From: an uncultured Bacteroidales bacterium
GTDB lineage: Bacteria > Bacteroidota > Bacteroidia > Bacteroidales > Muribaculaceae
Direction: 5' to 3'
Assembly (NCBI GenBank): GCA_902774055.1
Contig: CACYGX010000019.1
Location: 1-50,614, forward strand
DNA: 50,614 nt
Notes under the pieces: generated by a model
What the model was told of the DNA's origin: nothing
What the model saw: the letters and a program-made list of their open reading frames with translations, nothing else
Database searches by the model: none
Program-made: the position numbers and the translations under genes
Part shown: piece by piece, positions 1 to 8,309 of the stretch
Layout of the letters: every line of letters begins with the position of its first letter
Position numbering within the stretch: the first letter of the stretch is position 1

Positions 1-97
1 CAAATCACGGTTAAAAGGAAAGAGCCCGGTGCAATACCGAACTCTTTACTCTTAAATCAATAATGTTTAACCCGTCCAACTTTTTGGGGTCACTTCA
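1..97. mobile_element. Probable terminal fragment of an IS3-family (IS150-like) insertion sequence, running off the left edge
   Basis: Read on the minus strand from base 97 inward, the sequence begins TGAAGTGACCCC and continues AAAAAGTTGGACGGG. This matches the general form of IS150-group termini as I remember them (TG, a few bases, CCC, A/T run, GTTGGAC). Just inside lies an imperfect hairpin (19-47). No transposase reading frame is inside the window, so the element would continue to the left. The outer boundary at 97 is inferred from the terminal TG, and a target duplication cannot be checked because only one end is visible. Confidence 0.5.
19..47. other. Hairpin inside the putative IS end
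   Basis: AAAGAG (19-24) pairs with CTCTTT (42-47) and CGGT (27-30) with ACCG (36-39), separated by a two-base internal loop and a five-base apical loop. Such a structure near an IS end can stop transcription into or out of the element. There is no clean T-run on the plus strand and only a short CCTTTT on the minus strand, so the terminator role is uncertain. Confidence 0.45.
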
Positions 98-324
98 CTC
101 CTTTGATAATTATGACATATCTGGACAACACTAAAATCTCTTTTAATCATCAGTGTTGTCAATGTAAATATCCCAAACGCCTTAGTGTGAGTAATGGTGG
201 ACTGAATAGAAACGTTATCAATGTTTCGATCTTCATGTAGCGGGTTACATAGTTTTGTGATTATTGTACTTATTGTCTTCCCTTCATATTGTCTCGTCTT
301 GTATTAGTAATGAAGTTGGCGTGC
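98..324. other. Non-coding spacer between IS end and antiporter gene, with an inverted repeat
   Basis: No credible gene is seen here. The only clear structure is a perfect 9-bp inverted repeat, GACAACACT at 124-132 and AGTGTTGTC at 152-160, with a 19-base loop. Neither strand has a T-run after it, so it does not look like a simple terminator, although it lies downstream of the minus-strand antiporter gene. Confidence 0.5.
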
Positions 325-2565
325 TTACTTGAGGCGGGCGAGTTGCTTGGGGTCGCCTACAATCCACAAGATGTCGCCATCATGGAAGGTGAGGTCGGGA
401 GTGGGGGAGATGTAGTTGTCCTCGCCGCGTTGCACGGCAACCAGCAGCGCGCCATAATCCTCGCGCAGGTGGCTCTTCTCGAGCGTGATGCCGATGATGG
501 GAGAGTTCATGCTGATGGCGAAGTGGACGAACTTCACATCCGTGGGCGACTCTTCTGCAGGCTTGCTTTGAGCTTCGACCAGTGGCAGGAGCTGCTGGAT
601 CTGCTCCTCAGTGGCGATGACGCCCAGAATGTCGCCCGGGAAAATGCGCATATCTCCAGTGGGCACTGGATGTTGCTTGCCGGCACGCTGGATGTTTACA
701 ATATTCACGCCATAGCGTGAACGCAGGTCCAAATTGCGCAAACGCTCGCCGATGAAGGGGCAATCGTGCCCGACGGTCATGTAGGCCAGGTGCAGATCGC
801 TCACCAGGTTGTTCTCGTGTCCCGTTCGGCGGTTCTCACGCTCGTTGATGTTGTTGATGAAGCGTTTCTCGATCTGTGACAGGCGCTTCTTGAACGGGGT
901 GGGGAACGCAGCAATCGCAATCGAGGTGCCAAAGACCAGCAGCACGGCCGCAATAACCGCATTGGCGCTGGGATAGATGGCCTGCAGGATGACGGCAACA
1001 TACACCGACGACAAGATGGTGCTGATGAGCACCATGACGACAATGGGGACATAGGACACTCGGCCTGAATTCTCCAACAACAGGATTTGCTCAGAACGCT
1101 TGGCCGATGGCATGATGATAGACACGATGAACGGCCCTACAATGATGAGCGTGGATGCCGCACAAGCCAGGCGCCCCCAAATGTTCTCGCCGATATACTT
1201 GAACAGCAACGGCATGAGGTAGCTCCTGCTCACAATAATGAGCGTTATGATGACAACCGAATAGATAATGAGCCGCACCAGGTAGCGTGAAATGATGGAA
1301 CGCCACAACTGCAGGGTGTCACTGCCCTCGCTCTCGCTGGCATCGTGGCTATAGCCGTTGAGCAGGCGTGTCCAGCTCTTGGGCAGAACCTTGTAGAGCG
1401 CATTATAGCATGGAATGGCCTGTTTGATGAAAAATGGGGTGGTAAACGTCGTGATTACTGACACAGCAACGATGATGGGGTAGATGCTCTTGTCGAGCAC
1501 GCCCAGGCTGGTACCCAGGGTGGCGATGATGAACGAGAATTCACCGATTTGGGTTAATGAGAACCCCGATTCCATGGCCAACTTGAGCGGCTGACCTGTA
1601 GCCAACATGCCGAAGGTGCCAAACAAGATCATGCCCACAATAACCACTACTGCCAGCAGGGCGATGACGCTCCAGTGATTGGTCATCACTGTGGGATTGA
1701 CCATCATGCCAACCGAAATGAAGAACACGGCGCCAAAGAGGTCCTTAACGGGTGAAATCAGACGCTCGATGCGTTCGGCCTCGATGGTGCCAGCAAGAAT
1801 TGAACCCATGACAAAGGCACCCAACGCCGCCGAGAACCCCGTGTTGATCGAAAACAGCACCATGGCAAAACATAAGCCCATGGCGATGATGAGCATCTGC
1901 TCGTCGCTGATGTATCGCTTGAAGCGCTTGAACAGGGTGGGAATGATGAAAATGCCCACTGTGAACCACATGATCAGGAAGAATGACAGCTTGAGGATGC
2001 TGCCGACCATTTCACCGCCCTTTACGCTGTTGTTCAAGGCGATAGAGGACAAGATCACCATCATGACGACGGCAAACAGATCCTCGACAATGAGCACGGC
2101 AAAGGTCATGGGGACAAAACGGCGTTGACGCATGTTCAGGTCGGTTAATGCCTTGATGATGATAGTGGTCGATGACATGGAAATCATGCCGCCCAGGAAG
2201 AGGCAGTTGACCAGGCCATAGCCCAAAAAGCCCCCCACGACAAACCCCAGGCTCATCATGCCCAACACGATGATGAGCGCCGTGAGAATAGCCGATCCGC
2301 CCACGTCCACCAGTTTCTTGAAACTGAACTCCAGTCCCAACGAGAACAGCAGAACAATGATGCCGATTTGGGCCCAAAATTCGATGTTGGCCTCTACAGC
2401 CACCGATGGCAGCAGCGAGAAGTGAGGACTGGCAAGAAAACCAGCCACTATATAGCCAAGCACAACCGGTTGCTTGAGCATCTTGAACACAACAGTTGCC
2501 ACAGCCCCAAGTATTAGGATAAGCGCCAAGTCGCTGATTAGACTATTGATATCGAGTGTTTCCAT
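325..2565 (-). CDS. CPA2-family cation/proton antiporter (KefB-like) with cytoplasmic TrkA-C domains
   Basis: A 746-residue membrane protein. Roughly residues 10-390 are dense hydrophobic segments with the look of the CPA2 Na+/H+ or K+/H+ exchanger fold; conserved stretches such as GYIVAGFLASP, LLFSLGLEFS and GFSLTQIGEFSFI fit this family. After further hydrophobic segments at about 420-560, the C-terminus carries two TrkA-C-like cytoplasmic modules (about 590-660 and 670-746), which in this family sense ligands and gate transport. The ion cannot be told from sequence alone; K+ or Na+ in exchange for protons is the family expectation. The gene follows the MgtC-like gene by 25 bases on the same strand, so they probably share the promoter upstream of 3307. 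No KTN nucleotide-binding GxGxxG domain is evident. Confidence 0.88.
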   Translation of the reverse strand: METLDINSLISDLALILILGAVATVVFKMLKQPVVLGYIVAGFLASPHFSLLPSVAVEANIEFWAQIGIIVLLFSLGLEFSFKKLVDVGGSAILTALIIVLGMMSLGFVVGGFLGYGLVNCLFLGGMISMSSTTIIIKALTDLNMRQRRFVPMTFAVLIVEDLFAVVMMVILSSIALNNSVKGGEMVGSILKLSFFLIMWFTVGIFIIPTLFKRFKRYISDEQMLIIAMGLCFAMVLFSINTGFSAALGAFVMGSILAGTIEAERIERLISPVKDLFGAVFFISVGMMVNPTVMTNHWSVIALLAVVVIVGMILFGTFGMLATGQPLKLAMESGFSLTQIGEFSFIIATLGTSLGVLDKSIYPIIVAVSVITTFTTPFFIKQAIPCYNALYKVLPKSWTRLLNGYSHDASESEGSDTLQLWRSIISRYLVRLIIYSVVIITLIIVSRSYLMPLLFKYIGENIWGRLACAASTLIIVGPFIVSIIMPSAKRSEQILLLENSGRVSYVPIVVMVLISTILSSVYVAVILQAIYPSANAVIAAVLLVFGTSIAIAAFPTPFKKRLSQIEKRFINNINERENRRTGHENNLVSDLHLAYMTVGHDCPFIGERLRNLDLRSRYGVNIVNIQRAGKQHPVPTGDMRIFPGDILGVIATEEQIQQLLPLVEAQSKPAEESPTDVKFVHFAISMNSPIIGITLEKSHLREDYGALLVAVQRGEDNYISPTPDLTFHDGDILWIVGDPKQLARLK

Positions 2566-2590
2566 TATTTGCTGTCAGCTAAAAAGCGGA

Positions 2591-3307
2591 TTACAGATTC
2601 ATTTCGTTGGTTATTGTGATTGATATTGGGTCGGTGTGCTGCTTGATGTCGTCAAACATGGCGGGCACGTTGACACGGCTTGTACTGCGCACCATGAAGT
2701 TAACAATAGTGAAGCCATCTTCGTAGTCATACTTGATGAACTCGTCGCTGATGTGCACATCGTTGGCCTTGAGGATAGCGCGCAGGGGTTGGATATCACT
2801 GAGGACGCCATGCACCTTGACCCGGATGATCTTTGATTCCCACAGGAAATTGTGGCGTTGCTCGATGCGCTCTATATTGAGAAGAATAAAGATGATGAGC
2901 AGGGTGGCAATGATGCTGATGAGATACATTCCTGCACCGACAGCCAGCCCAATACATGCGGTCATCCAGATGCCGGCCGCCGTGGTGAGTCCTCGCACCG
3001 AGCCTTTCATCTGGATAATGGCACCGGCACCTAGGAAGCCCACACCACTGACCACCTGGGCCGCTATGCGTCCAGGGTCGCCGTTCTTGAGGCCAAGATA
3101 GACCTGTGGGATATAGATGGAGATGAGCATGGCCAGGGTAGCGCCCATTGAAATCAGCGCAAAGGTGCGAAGGCCTGCTATTTGCCCCTTGCGGCGTCGC
3201 TCGATACCGATAATGGCTCCCAGCAGCATGCTAAGCAACAACTTAGCCACCGCCCCTGGGAGATTAACATCAGGGCTATTAATTTGAAGATAAAGATCTT
3301 GTAGCAT
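2591..3307 (-). CDS. MgtC/SapB family membrane protein
   Basis: A 238-residue protein whose first ~140 residues hold the MgtC/SapB membrane domain. The hallmark GIERRRKGQIAGLRTFAL stretch, followed by GVGFLGAGAII and GLTTAAGIWMTACIG, makes the assignment secure. The C-terminal ~90 residues form a soluble ACT-like region, as in longer MgtC homologues. In Salmonella and mycobacteria MgtC supports growth in low Mg2+ and inhibits the F-type ATP synthase; whether this homologue does so is unknown. It is first in a probable two-gene operon with the antiporter, which would couple magnesium or membrane-potential adaptation with cation/proton exchange (inference). A promoter match lies 29-60 bases upstream. 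Confidence 0.88.
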   Translation of the reverse strand: MLQDLYLQINSPDVNLPGAVAKLLLSMLLGAIIGIERRRKGQIAGLRTFALISMGATLAMLISIYIPQVYLGLKNGDPGRIAAQVVSGVGFLGAGAIIQMKGSVRGLTTAAGIWMTACIGLAVGAGMYLISIIATLLIIFILLNIERIEQRHNFLWESKIIRVKVHGVLSDIQPLRAILKANDVHISDEFIKYDYEDGFTIVNFMVRSTSRVNVPAMFDDIKQHTDPISITITNEMNL

Positions 3308-3335
3308 GTCAAGTCACTAATTATGTTGTATTGCG

Positions 3336-3366
3336 CAAAGTTAAGAAATTTCGCTCATTATCGCAA
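3336..3366 (-). promoter_or_regulatory. Bacteroidota-type promoter for the MgtC-antiporter operon
   Basis: On the minus strand TTG (3366-3364) is followed after 20 bases by TAACTTTG (3343-3336), matching the Bacteroidota -33 TTTG / -7 TAnnTTTG pattern apart from the first T. Transcription would begin around 3330, giving a leader of about 20-25 bases. Confidence 0.6.
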
Positions 3367-3460
3367 CTAACAATGTGCTCAAATCATCATCAAGAAATCA
3401 TTCAATCTATTTATTAGTATTAAAAATACTTGATTTCCATCGATTTGTGATATAAAAATT

Positions 3461-3497
3461 AAAGTCCAAGTTGAAGTACGCTTCAATCTGGACTTTT
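3461..3497 (-). terminator. Terminator hairpin downstream of the clpC-like gene
   Basis: AAAGTCCA (3461-3468) pairs with TGGACTTT (3489-3496), and TTGAAG (3471-3476) with CTTCAA (3481-3486), with one two-base internal mismatch and a TACG loop. Read on the minus strand it follows the gene stop at 3523 and leads into CTTTAATTTTT, so it should act as an intrinsic terminator. Confidence 0.75.
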
Positions 3498-3522
3498 GTA
3501 ATATGGGTTGATGTGTTGCAGC

Positions 3523-5679
3523 CTAAGCCTTCTTGATGCTGGTGGTGATTTTGCCGTCTTCAGCATCGATGACGATTGTGTCGCCACTGCTAGCCTCCTC
3601 GCGCAGGAGCATCTCGCTCAGCGGGTCTTCGATTTCGCTCTGGATGGCGCGCTTCAACGGGCGGGCGCCATACTGGATGTCGAAGCCGTGATCAGCGACA
3701 AGATTCTTGGCTGCATCGGTGATTTCGAGTTTCAAGCCATTCTCCTCAACACGCTTGTAGAATGTGGCAAGCTCGATATCGACAATCTTGAGGATGCAGT
3801 CGTGGTTAAGCGAGCCGAAGGTGACAATGTCGTCCACACGGTTCAGGAACTCAGGCGAGAATTTGCGGTTCAGGGCCTTACGGATGACCGAGTCGCTACG
3901 TTCCTTGGTCAGTTCGTTGGTGTTAAAGCCCACACCGGCGCCAAAGTCCTTCAACTCACGGGTACCGATGTTGGAGGTCATAATGATGATGGTGTTCTTG
4001 AAATCGACCTTGCGGCCCAGACCGTCAGTCAGATTACCCTCGTCGAGCACCTGCAGCATCATGTTGAACACATCGGGGTGTGCCTTCTCAATCTCGTCAA
4101 GCAGCACGACACTGTAAGGGTGACGGCGCACTTTCTCGGTCAACTGGCCGCCCTCCTCATAGCCCACATAGCCTGGAGGCGCGCCCACGAGCCTCGAAAC
4201 GTTGAATTTCTCCATATATTCACTCATATCGACACGGATGAGCGCATCGGCCGAGTTAAAGAGAAATTCGGCCAACTTCTTGGCGAGTAGGGTTTTGCCG
4301 ACGCCAGTCGGACCCAAAAACATGAAGGAGCCGATGGGGCGCTTGGGGTCACGCAGTCCCGCACGATTGCGGCGAATGCTGCGGGCAATCTTATCGATGG
4401 CCTCGTCCTGGCCAATAACCTGTTTCTTCAGTTCATCGGTCATGCCCAACAGACGGATACCCTCACTCTGGGCAATGCGCTGGGCCGGAACACCTGTCAT
4501 CATGGCGACGACCTCGGCGATATGGGTCTCGTTAACCGTCACGCGACGGCTGTCGAGTTCTTGCTCCCACTGTTCCTTTGCGGCCTGCAATTCCTTCTTG
4601 AGCTTTTCTTGCTGGTCACGATAGTTGGCAGCGCTCTCAAAGTTCTGGGCCTGAACGGCCTTGAATTTGTTTTCCTGGGCTTCAACAATGAGCTCCTCAA
4701 GTTTCTCAATCTCCTTGGGAGTATCCACCTTGGTAATATGTACGCGCGAGCCTGCCTCGTCCATGGCGTCAATGGCTTTGTCGGGGAAGAAGCGGTCGCT
4801 GATGTAACGGTCGGTAAGTGTGACGCATGCACGCAGGGCCTCGTCGGTGTAATTCACGCCGTGGTGCTTCTCATACATCTCCTTGATGTTGTGCAGGATT
4901 TCGAGCGTCTGCTCGGGGGTGGTAGGCTCGACAAGGACTTTCTGGAAACGGCGTTCCAGAGCGCCGTCCTTCTCGATGCTCTTGCGGTACTCGTCGAGTG
5001 TGGTGGCCCCAATGCACTGGAATTCACCGCGCGCCAGGGCCGGTTTCAGCAGGTTCGCGGCATCCATCGATCCGCTAGCATTTCCTGCACCGACGATGTT
5101 GTGGATCTCATCGATGAACATAATCACGTTCTTGTTGGCGCTCACCTCGTCGATGACAGCCTTGAGGCGCTCCTCAAATTGGCCACGATACTTGGTGCCA
5201 GCCACGATAGCGGCCATGTCGAGCGAGACAATGCGCTTGTCGAGCAGGGTGCGAGCCACCTTGCGCTCAACGATGCGCTTGGCCAACCCCTCGATGATGG
5301 CGCTCTTGCCCACACCGGGCTCGCCAATCATAACGGGGTTATTCTTCTTGCGGCGGCTCAAGATCTGAGCCAGTCGCTCGATTTCAGTTTCACGGCCCAC
5401 CACGGGGTCTAGACGACCCTCGGCGGCCTCGCGTGTAATGTCCTTGCCATATTTATCGATGACTGGAGTGGCAGAATTGTCACCCCGACTGACATTTCGT
5501 CGCTGACGTGTCTCCCTATAGGACGGATTGTCGCTGCCTGCATCGCCGGTGTAACCACCTCCACCAGGCAATTCCTCATCCTCTTCATCTTCCTCATCAG
5601 GAAAGTCTGCACCCGCCTTGGGCACAGAAACGTCTTGCCTCCAGTACTTTTCTTGCATTTGGTGCTGGTTGTGTATCAT
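3523..5679 (-). CDS. clpC: ClpC-type AAA+ unfoldase (Clp protease ATP-binding subunit) lacking the N-domain
   Basis: A 718-residue Hsp100 protein with two AAA+ modules. Module 1 has Walker A GEPGVGKS (119-126), Walker B VIMFIDE (185-191) and ERRF arginine finger (242-245). A short middle region with a UVR-like stretch (about 336-370) is characteristic of ClpC rather than ClpB. Module 2 has Walker A GPTGVGKT (456-463), Walker B VVLLDE (524-529) and a VGF tripeptide (583-585) where ClpC proteins bind ClpP. It should unfold substrates for ClpP in the cytoplasm. What is odd is the start: ClpC proteins normally carry a ~150-residue double Clp N-domain before an acidic linker. Here the protein begins almost at the acidic linker (EDEEDEE, about 29-36), and the upstream DNA holds the terminator of the preceding gene, not a hidden N-domain. 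No clpP or adaptor gene is nearby. Confidence 0.88.
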   Translation of the reverse strand: MIHNQHQMQEKYWRQDVSVPKAGADFPDEEDEEDEELPGGGGYTGDAGSDNPSYRETRQRRNVSRGDNSATPVIDKYGKDITREAAEGRLDPVVGRETEIERLAQILSRRKKNNPVMIGEPGVGKSAIIEGLAKRIVERKVARTLLDKRIVSLDMAAIVAGTKYRGQFEERLKAVIDEVSANKNVIMFIDEIHNIVGAGNASGSMDAANLLKPALARGEFQCIGATTLDEYRKSIEKDGALERRFQKVLVEPTTPEQTLEILHNIKEMYEKHHGVNYTDEALRACVTLTDRYISDRFFPDKAIDAMDEAGSRVHITKVDTPKEIEKLEELIVEAQENKFKAVQAQNFESAANYRDQQEKLKKELQAAKEQWEQELDSRRVTVNETHIAEVVAMMTGVPAQRIAQSEGIRLLGMTDELKKQVIGQDEAIDKIARSIRRNRAGLRDPKRPIGSFMFLGPTGVGKTLLAKKLAEFLFNSADALIRVDMSEYMEKFNVSRLVGAPPGYVGYEEGGQLTEKVRRHPYSVVLLDEIEKAHPDVFNMMLQVLDEGNLTDGLGRKVDFKNTIIIMTSNIGTRELKDFGAGVGFNTNELTKERSDSVIRKALNRKFSPEFLNRVDDIVTFGSLNHDCILKIVDIELATFYKRVEENGLKLEITDAAKNLVADHGFDIQYGARPLKRAIQSEIEDPLSEMLLREEASSGDTIVIDAEDGKITTSIKKA

Positions 5680-5766
5680 TATTATATTATTCCTTTTTTG
5701 TTTCTATTAGTGTTAAAATCCATTATTCAATAGCAAACACCATGCCAGCCATGCCAAAAACTGTGA

Positions 5767-5798
5767 CACGCTACCCGATATTTGCTTCGGGTAGCGTG
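5767..5798 (-). terminator. Strong intrinsic terminator of the lptF-ribBA-HD-endonuclease operon
   Basis: A perfect 12-bp inverted repeat, CACGCTACCCGA at 5767-5778 and TCGGGTAGCGTG at 5787-5798, has an eight-base loop. On the minus strand it follows the endonuclease stop by about 30 bases and is followed by CAGTTTTT. It separates the four-gene operon from the ClpC-like gene, which must therefore have its own promoter in 5680-5766; I see only a poor promoter match there. Confidence 0.85.
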
Positions 5799-5827
5799 CC
5801 ACGCTATTGCTTGTGTTGTTCCAAGCT

Positions 5828-7645
5828 CTACATGCCGGGAAGGCCTAACAACAAATCAATCAGTGCCGAAACATCAGCAATAGTCACTTCGCCATCACGG
5901 TTCACATCGGCAGTTTCTTGGTCGAAGTCCTCGGCGTGCAAGCCAAGCAGATAGTCAATCAGTGCCGAAACGTCGGCAATGCTTACCTCGCCATCGCCGT
6001 TCACGTCGCCATAGAGCGGTTCATCGCCACTGCCAGTAAGGGTCACGTGCTCAATGTTGGACCAGACACTCTCGGTGCCGTCGGTATAGATGGCCTTGAC
6101 CATGTATTCATATAGACCGCCAGCAAGTGCCTGCACGGTGTAGCAGCTATCGGTGATACCGCTCACGCTTCGCCACGTTGAATCACCTTCCTCAACAATA
6201 GCGCGTCGGGGTGCCTTGGCCGTCAAGTCACCGTTATAGACGTCCACATTATAAATATAGAAGCGCTTCTTTACTGCAGTCATCGAGAATTTGATATTAC
6301 TCTCGGTGCAGCCATTCAGGACTACGGTATAATCATTGGGTGTGTCACTGAGTGTGACCGTCTTGCTCACGTCGCCACACGACACGATAACCGAACTTCC
6401 GTCACCAACGCCATTGGAATTAATCCAGTTCTTGGCGTTGAACACGATGGTAACAGTTTCACCGAGATCAAGGGTGGGGGTGGTGAGATAACCGACAGCA
6501 GTGCTAGTACCCACTTTTAGTCCGTTATTGGCCGCCAAATAGACTTTATAGCCTGTCCAGCCAGGATTGTCCGTGTAACTGTCGAGCATTGAAGCGATAT
6601 CTTTGTTACCATCAACGTCGGAAATCACATTTTCGAAGCTCTCGGACATCATCAGAGTAACATCTGATTGTTCAACGCGGTTAACCTTAAGGGTATAGCT
6701 CGACACATTTTCCACAGCTGTCCAATCGGCGCGGAAGGCTGTAGCGGCAATTGCCGTCGTGTCAACAGGCTGCATGACAGGCACTTCTTTGTCGAAGGGG
6801 TCAACGGGTTCGTCCTCTCCAGTCCAATCAGAGTTTTGCTTCGTTCCCCAAATGTACTCGGCCAATTCGGGGTGGTCAATAAAGGGATTTCGGTTGCCCT
6901 GTTTGTCATACACGGCCTCGTTGCGGCTAATTTCCTTTTGACTCACGGGGTCGGCACGGTGCCACTCCATCAGCAGTCGCAATGACCAGTCCGAGAAGGC
7001 TTTGTAGCCGTTGCTGGCATAATCCAACTGACCACAGCCGGGCCAAGTACCAACCACGCTCTTGTAGCAGGTGACCATGTAGAAATAGATGCGTGCAAAG
7101 TCACCCTTGTACTCATCATCGGGCTCAAATACGGTCTCTGTGTAACCATTATAGGTGCTGGTGCCCAGTTTGCCCAGCATCGTCACACCCAGGTCATCGT
7201 TAGTGTAGGTTATGCCACCAGCGCACACGCCATACGGGTTATTGCTGCGACGCTGGTTCACAAAGGCATCGGTGGGGATGAGCATCGTGAGGTCGGTAAA
7301 CATGGGATCCACTTCTCCACCAAACCAACTCTTGGGGAATGAGTGCTCGCGATTAATGCCCTGGCCAACGTAGGACGCTCCACCCACATGAGGCGACGAA
7401 CTGTTGTACTTGCAGGTGGAGTACATGTCAATGTAATAGCCGTCACTGCCCAAGTCGGTGAAATCATAGGCTTTCCACATGTAATCGTAAGACAACAGAG
7501 TGTGGGTGTAAATGATACCTTCCAGGGCTGTCATTAGCCCCTCATCATGTTTGCCTATGGCGTTAGTGTAGTATCCATGTGGAATATCGGCCCATGTCGA
7601 GATGACAACGAGTAGCCCAAATAAAGGTGTAAAGATTTTTTTCAT
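5828..7645 (-). CDS. Secreted endonuclease I family nuclease with C-terminal dockerin-like repeats
   Basis: A 605-residue exported protein. Residues 1-20 form a signal peptide. The catalytic domain (about 20-265) is the endonuclease I (EndA-like) beta-beta-alpha-metal fold; the key motif is NREHSFPKSWF with His101 as likely general base, followed by TDLTMLIPTDAFVNQRRSNNPYG-like metal-site sequence near 117-139. The middle (about 290-540) contains fibronectin/Ig-like beta sandwiches and a carbohydrate-binding-like segment. The last 60 residues hold two copies of a calcium-loop motif, DVNGDGEVSIADVSALI and DVNRDGEVTIADVSALI, as in dockerin type I repeats. It probably degrades extracellular DNA or RNA for nutrient or phosphate supply. 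It is last in a minus-strand operon, 22 bases after the HD gene. The repeats may anchor or sort the protein; no cohesin is in the window. Confidence 0.85.
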   Translation of the reverse strand: MKKIFTPLFGLLVVISTWADIPHGYYTNAIGKHDEGLMTALEGIIYTHTLLSYDYMWKAYDFTDLGSDGYYIDMYSTCKYNSSSPHVGGASYVGQGINREHSFPKSWFGGEVDPMFTDLTMLIPTDAFVNQRRSNNPYGVCAGGITYTNDDLGVTMLGKLGTSTYNGYTETVFEPDDEYKGDFARIYFYMVTCYKSVVGTWPGCGQLDYASNGYKAFSDWSLRLLMEWHRADPVSQKEISRNEAVYDKQGNRNPFIDHPELAEYIWGTKQNSDWTGEDEPVDPFDKEVPVMQPVDTTAIAATAFRADWTAVENVSSYTLKVNRVEQSDVTLMMSESFENVISDVDGNKDIASMLDSYTDNPGWTGYKVYLAANNGLKVGTSTAVGYLTTPTLDLGETVTIVFNAKNWINSNGVGDGSSVIVSCGDVSKTVTLSDTPNDYTVVLNGCTESNIKFSMTAVKKRFYIYNVDVYNGDLTAKAPRRAIVEEGDSTWRSVSGITDSCYTVQALAGGLYEYMVKAIYTDGTESVWSNIEHVTLTGSGDEPLYGDVNGDGEVSIADVSALIDYLLGLHAEDFDQETADVNRDGEVTIADVSALIDLLLGLPGM

Positions 7646-7667
7646 TGCTGTAGAATATTATGATTGT

Positions 7668-8294
7668 CTAGTGTAGTGTGTCAAAAACTCGGTCAAATAG
7701 TTCACGGAATGCGGTCTCATTAGCCAGTGTCTTCCTGAATTCTTCCAGACGTGTGGCATTGCTGCCATAGGGAATCCAAAGTTTGAGGTAGCCACCGTAG
7801 TCATATTTCTCGCGCATGTGCTCCATCAGGCGGCGGTACTGCCCCTCGCGGTCCAATCCGGGCTCATGCTTCATGCCATATTGCAGGGCACGGCGCACGA
7901 TGGTCTCGCCATCGATGATGCGGTCGGCCTCGGCAACAATGCGGCCATAGATGGTGCGTGGCTCATGGTCGCTCGAGGCTCGGTGGTCCTCAGCGGCATC
8001 GGCTATGAGGTTGATTTCTTCATCGTCGAACCATTGGTGCAGGCGCTCGTCCTCGCGAACGATGCGGGCGCCGTCGGTGTGGTGATGCTCACGCCCATTC
8101 ACCAGCCCCAGGTCATGATAGGCTGCAGCAACAAGCAGGATGCAACGGTCCACCTTGGGATAATGCGTTGCAAGCTCCATGGCCTGCGTCATGACAGTAT
8201 GGACATGGTCGCGGCTGTGCCCGGCATCAAAGGCGTCGTAACGGGGAACGATTTCCCGTTCTACAAAAGCCCTTATTTCCTCAACATTCCGCAT
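7668..8294 (-). CDS. HD-domain phosphohydrolase, substrate unknown
   Basis: A 208-residue cytoplasmic protein. Its HD superfamily metal-binding residues are visible: His30 (in HSRDH), the His60-Asp61 doublet (AAAYHDLG), further histidines around 70-72 and 104, and Asp124 (AEADRI). The C-terminal third (about 150-208) is charged and not recognised. HD proteins hydrolyse phosphomonoesters, nucleotides or cyclic nucleotides. The position 15 bases downstream of ribBA suggests, but does not show, a role in nucleotide or flavin-precursor metabolism; a missing phosphatase step in riboflavin synthesis is usually HAD-type, so I do not assign it. It is co-directional with and tightly packed between ribBA and the endonuclease gene. 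Confidence 0.82.
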   Translation of the reverse strand: MRNVEEIRAFVEREIVPRYDAFDAGHSRDHVHTVMTQAMELATHYPKVDRCILLVAAAYHDLGLVNGREHHHTDGARIVREDERLHQWFDDEEINLIADAAEDHRASSDHEPRTIYGRIVAEADRIIDGETIVRRALQYGMKHEPGLDREGQYRRLMEHMREKYDYGGYLKLWIPYGSNATRLEEFRKTLANETAFRELFDRVFDTLH

Positions 8295-8309
8295 CTTGCT
8301 CTTTGAGTG

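Noticed and set aside
5938-6000. Tandem repeat in the DNA of the endonuclease C-terminus considered as a CRISPR-like or mobile repeat
   Set aside because: The two copies simply encode the paired dockerin-like motifs in frame.
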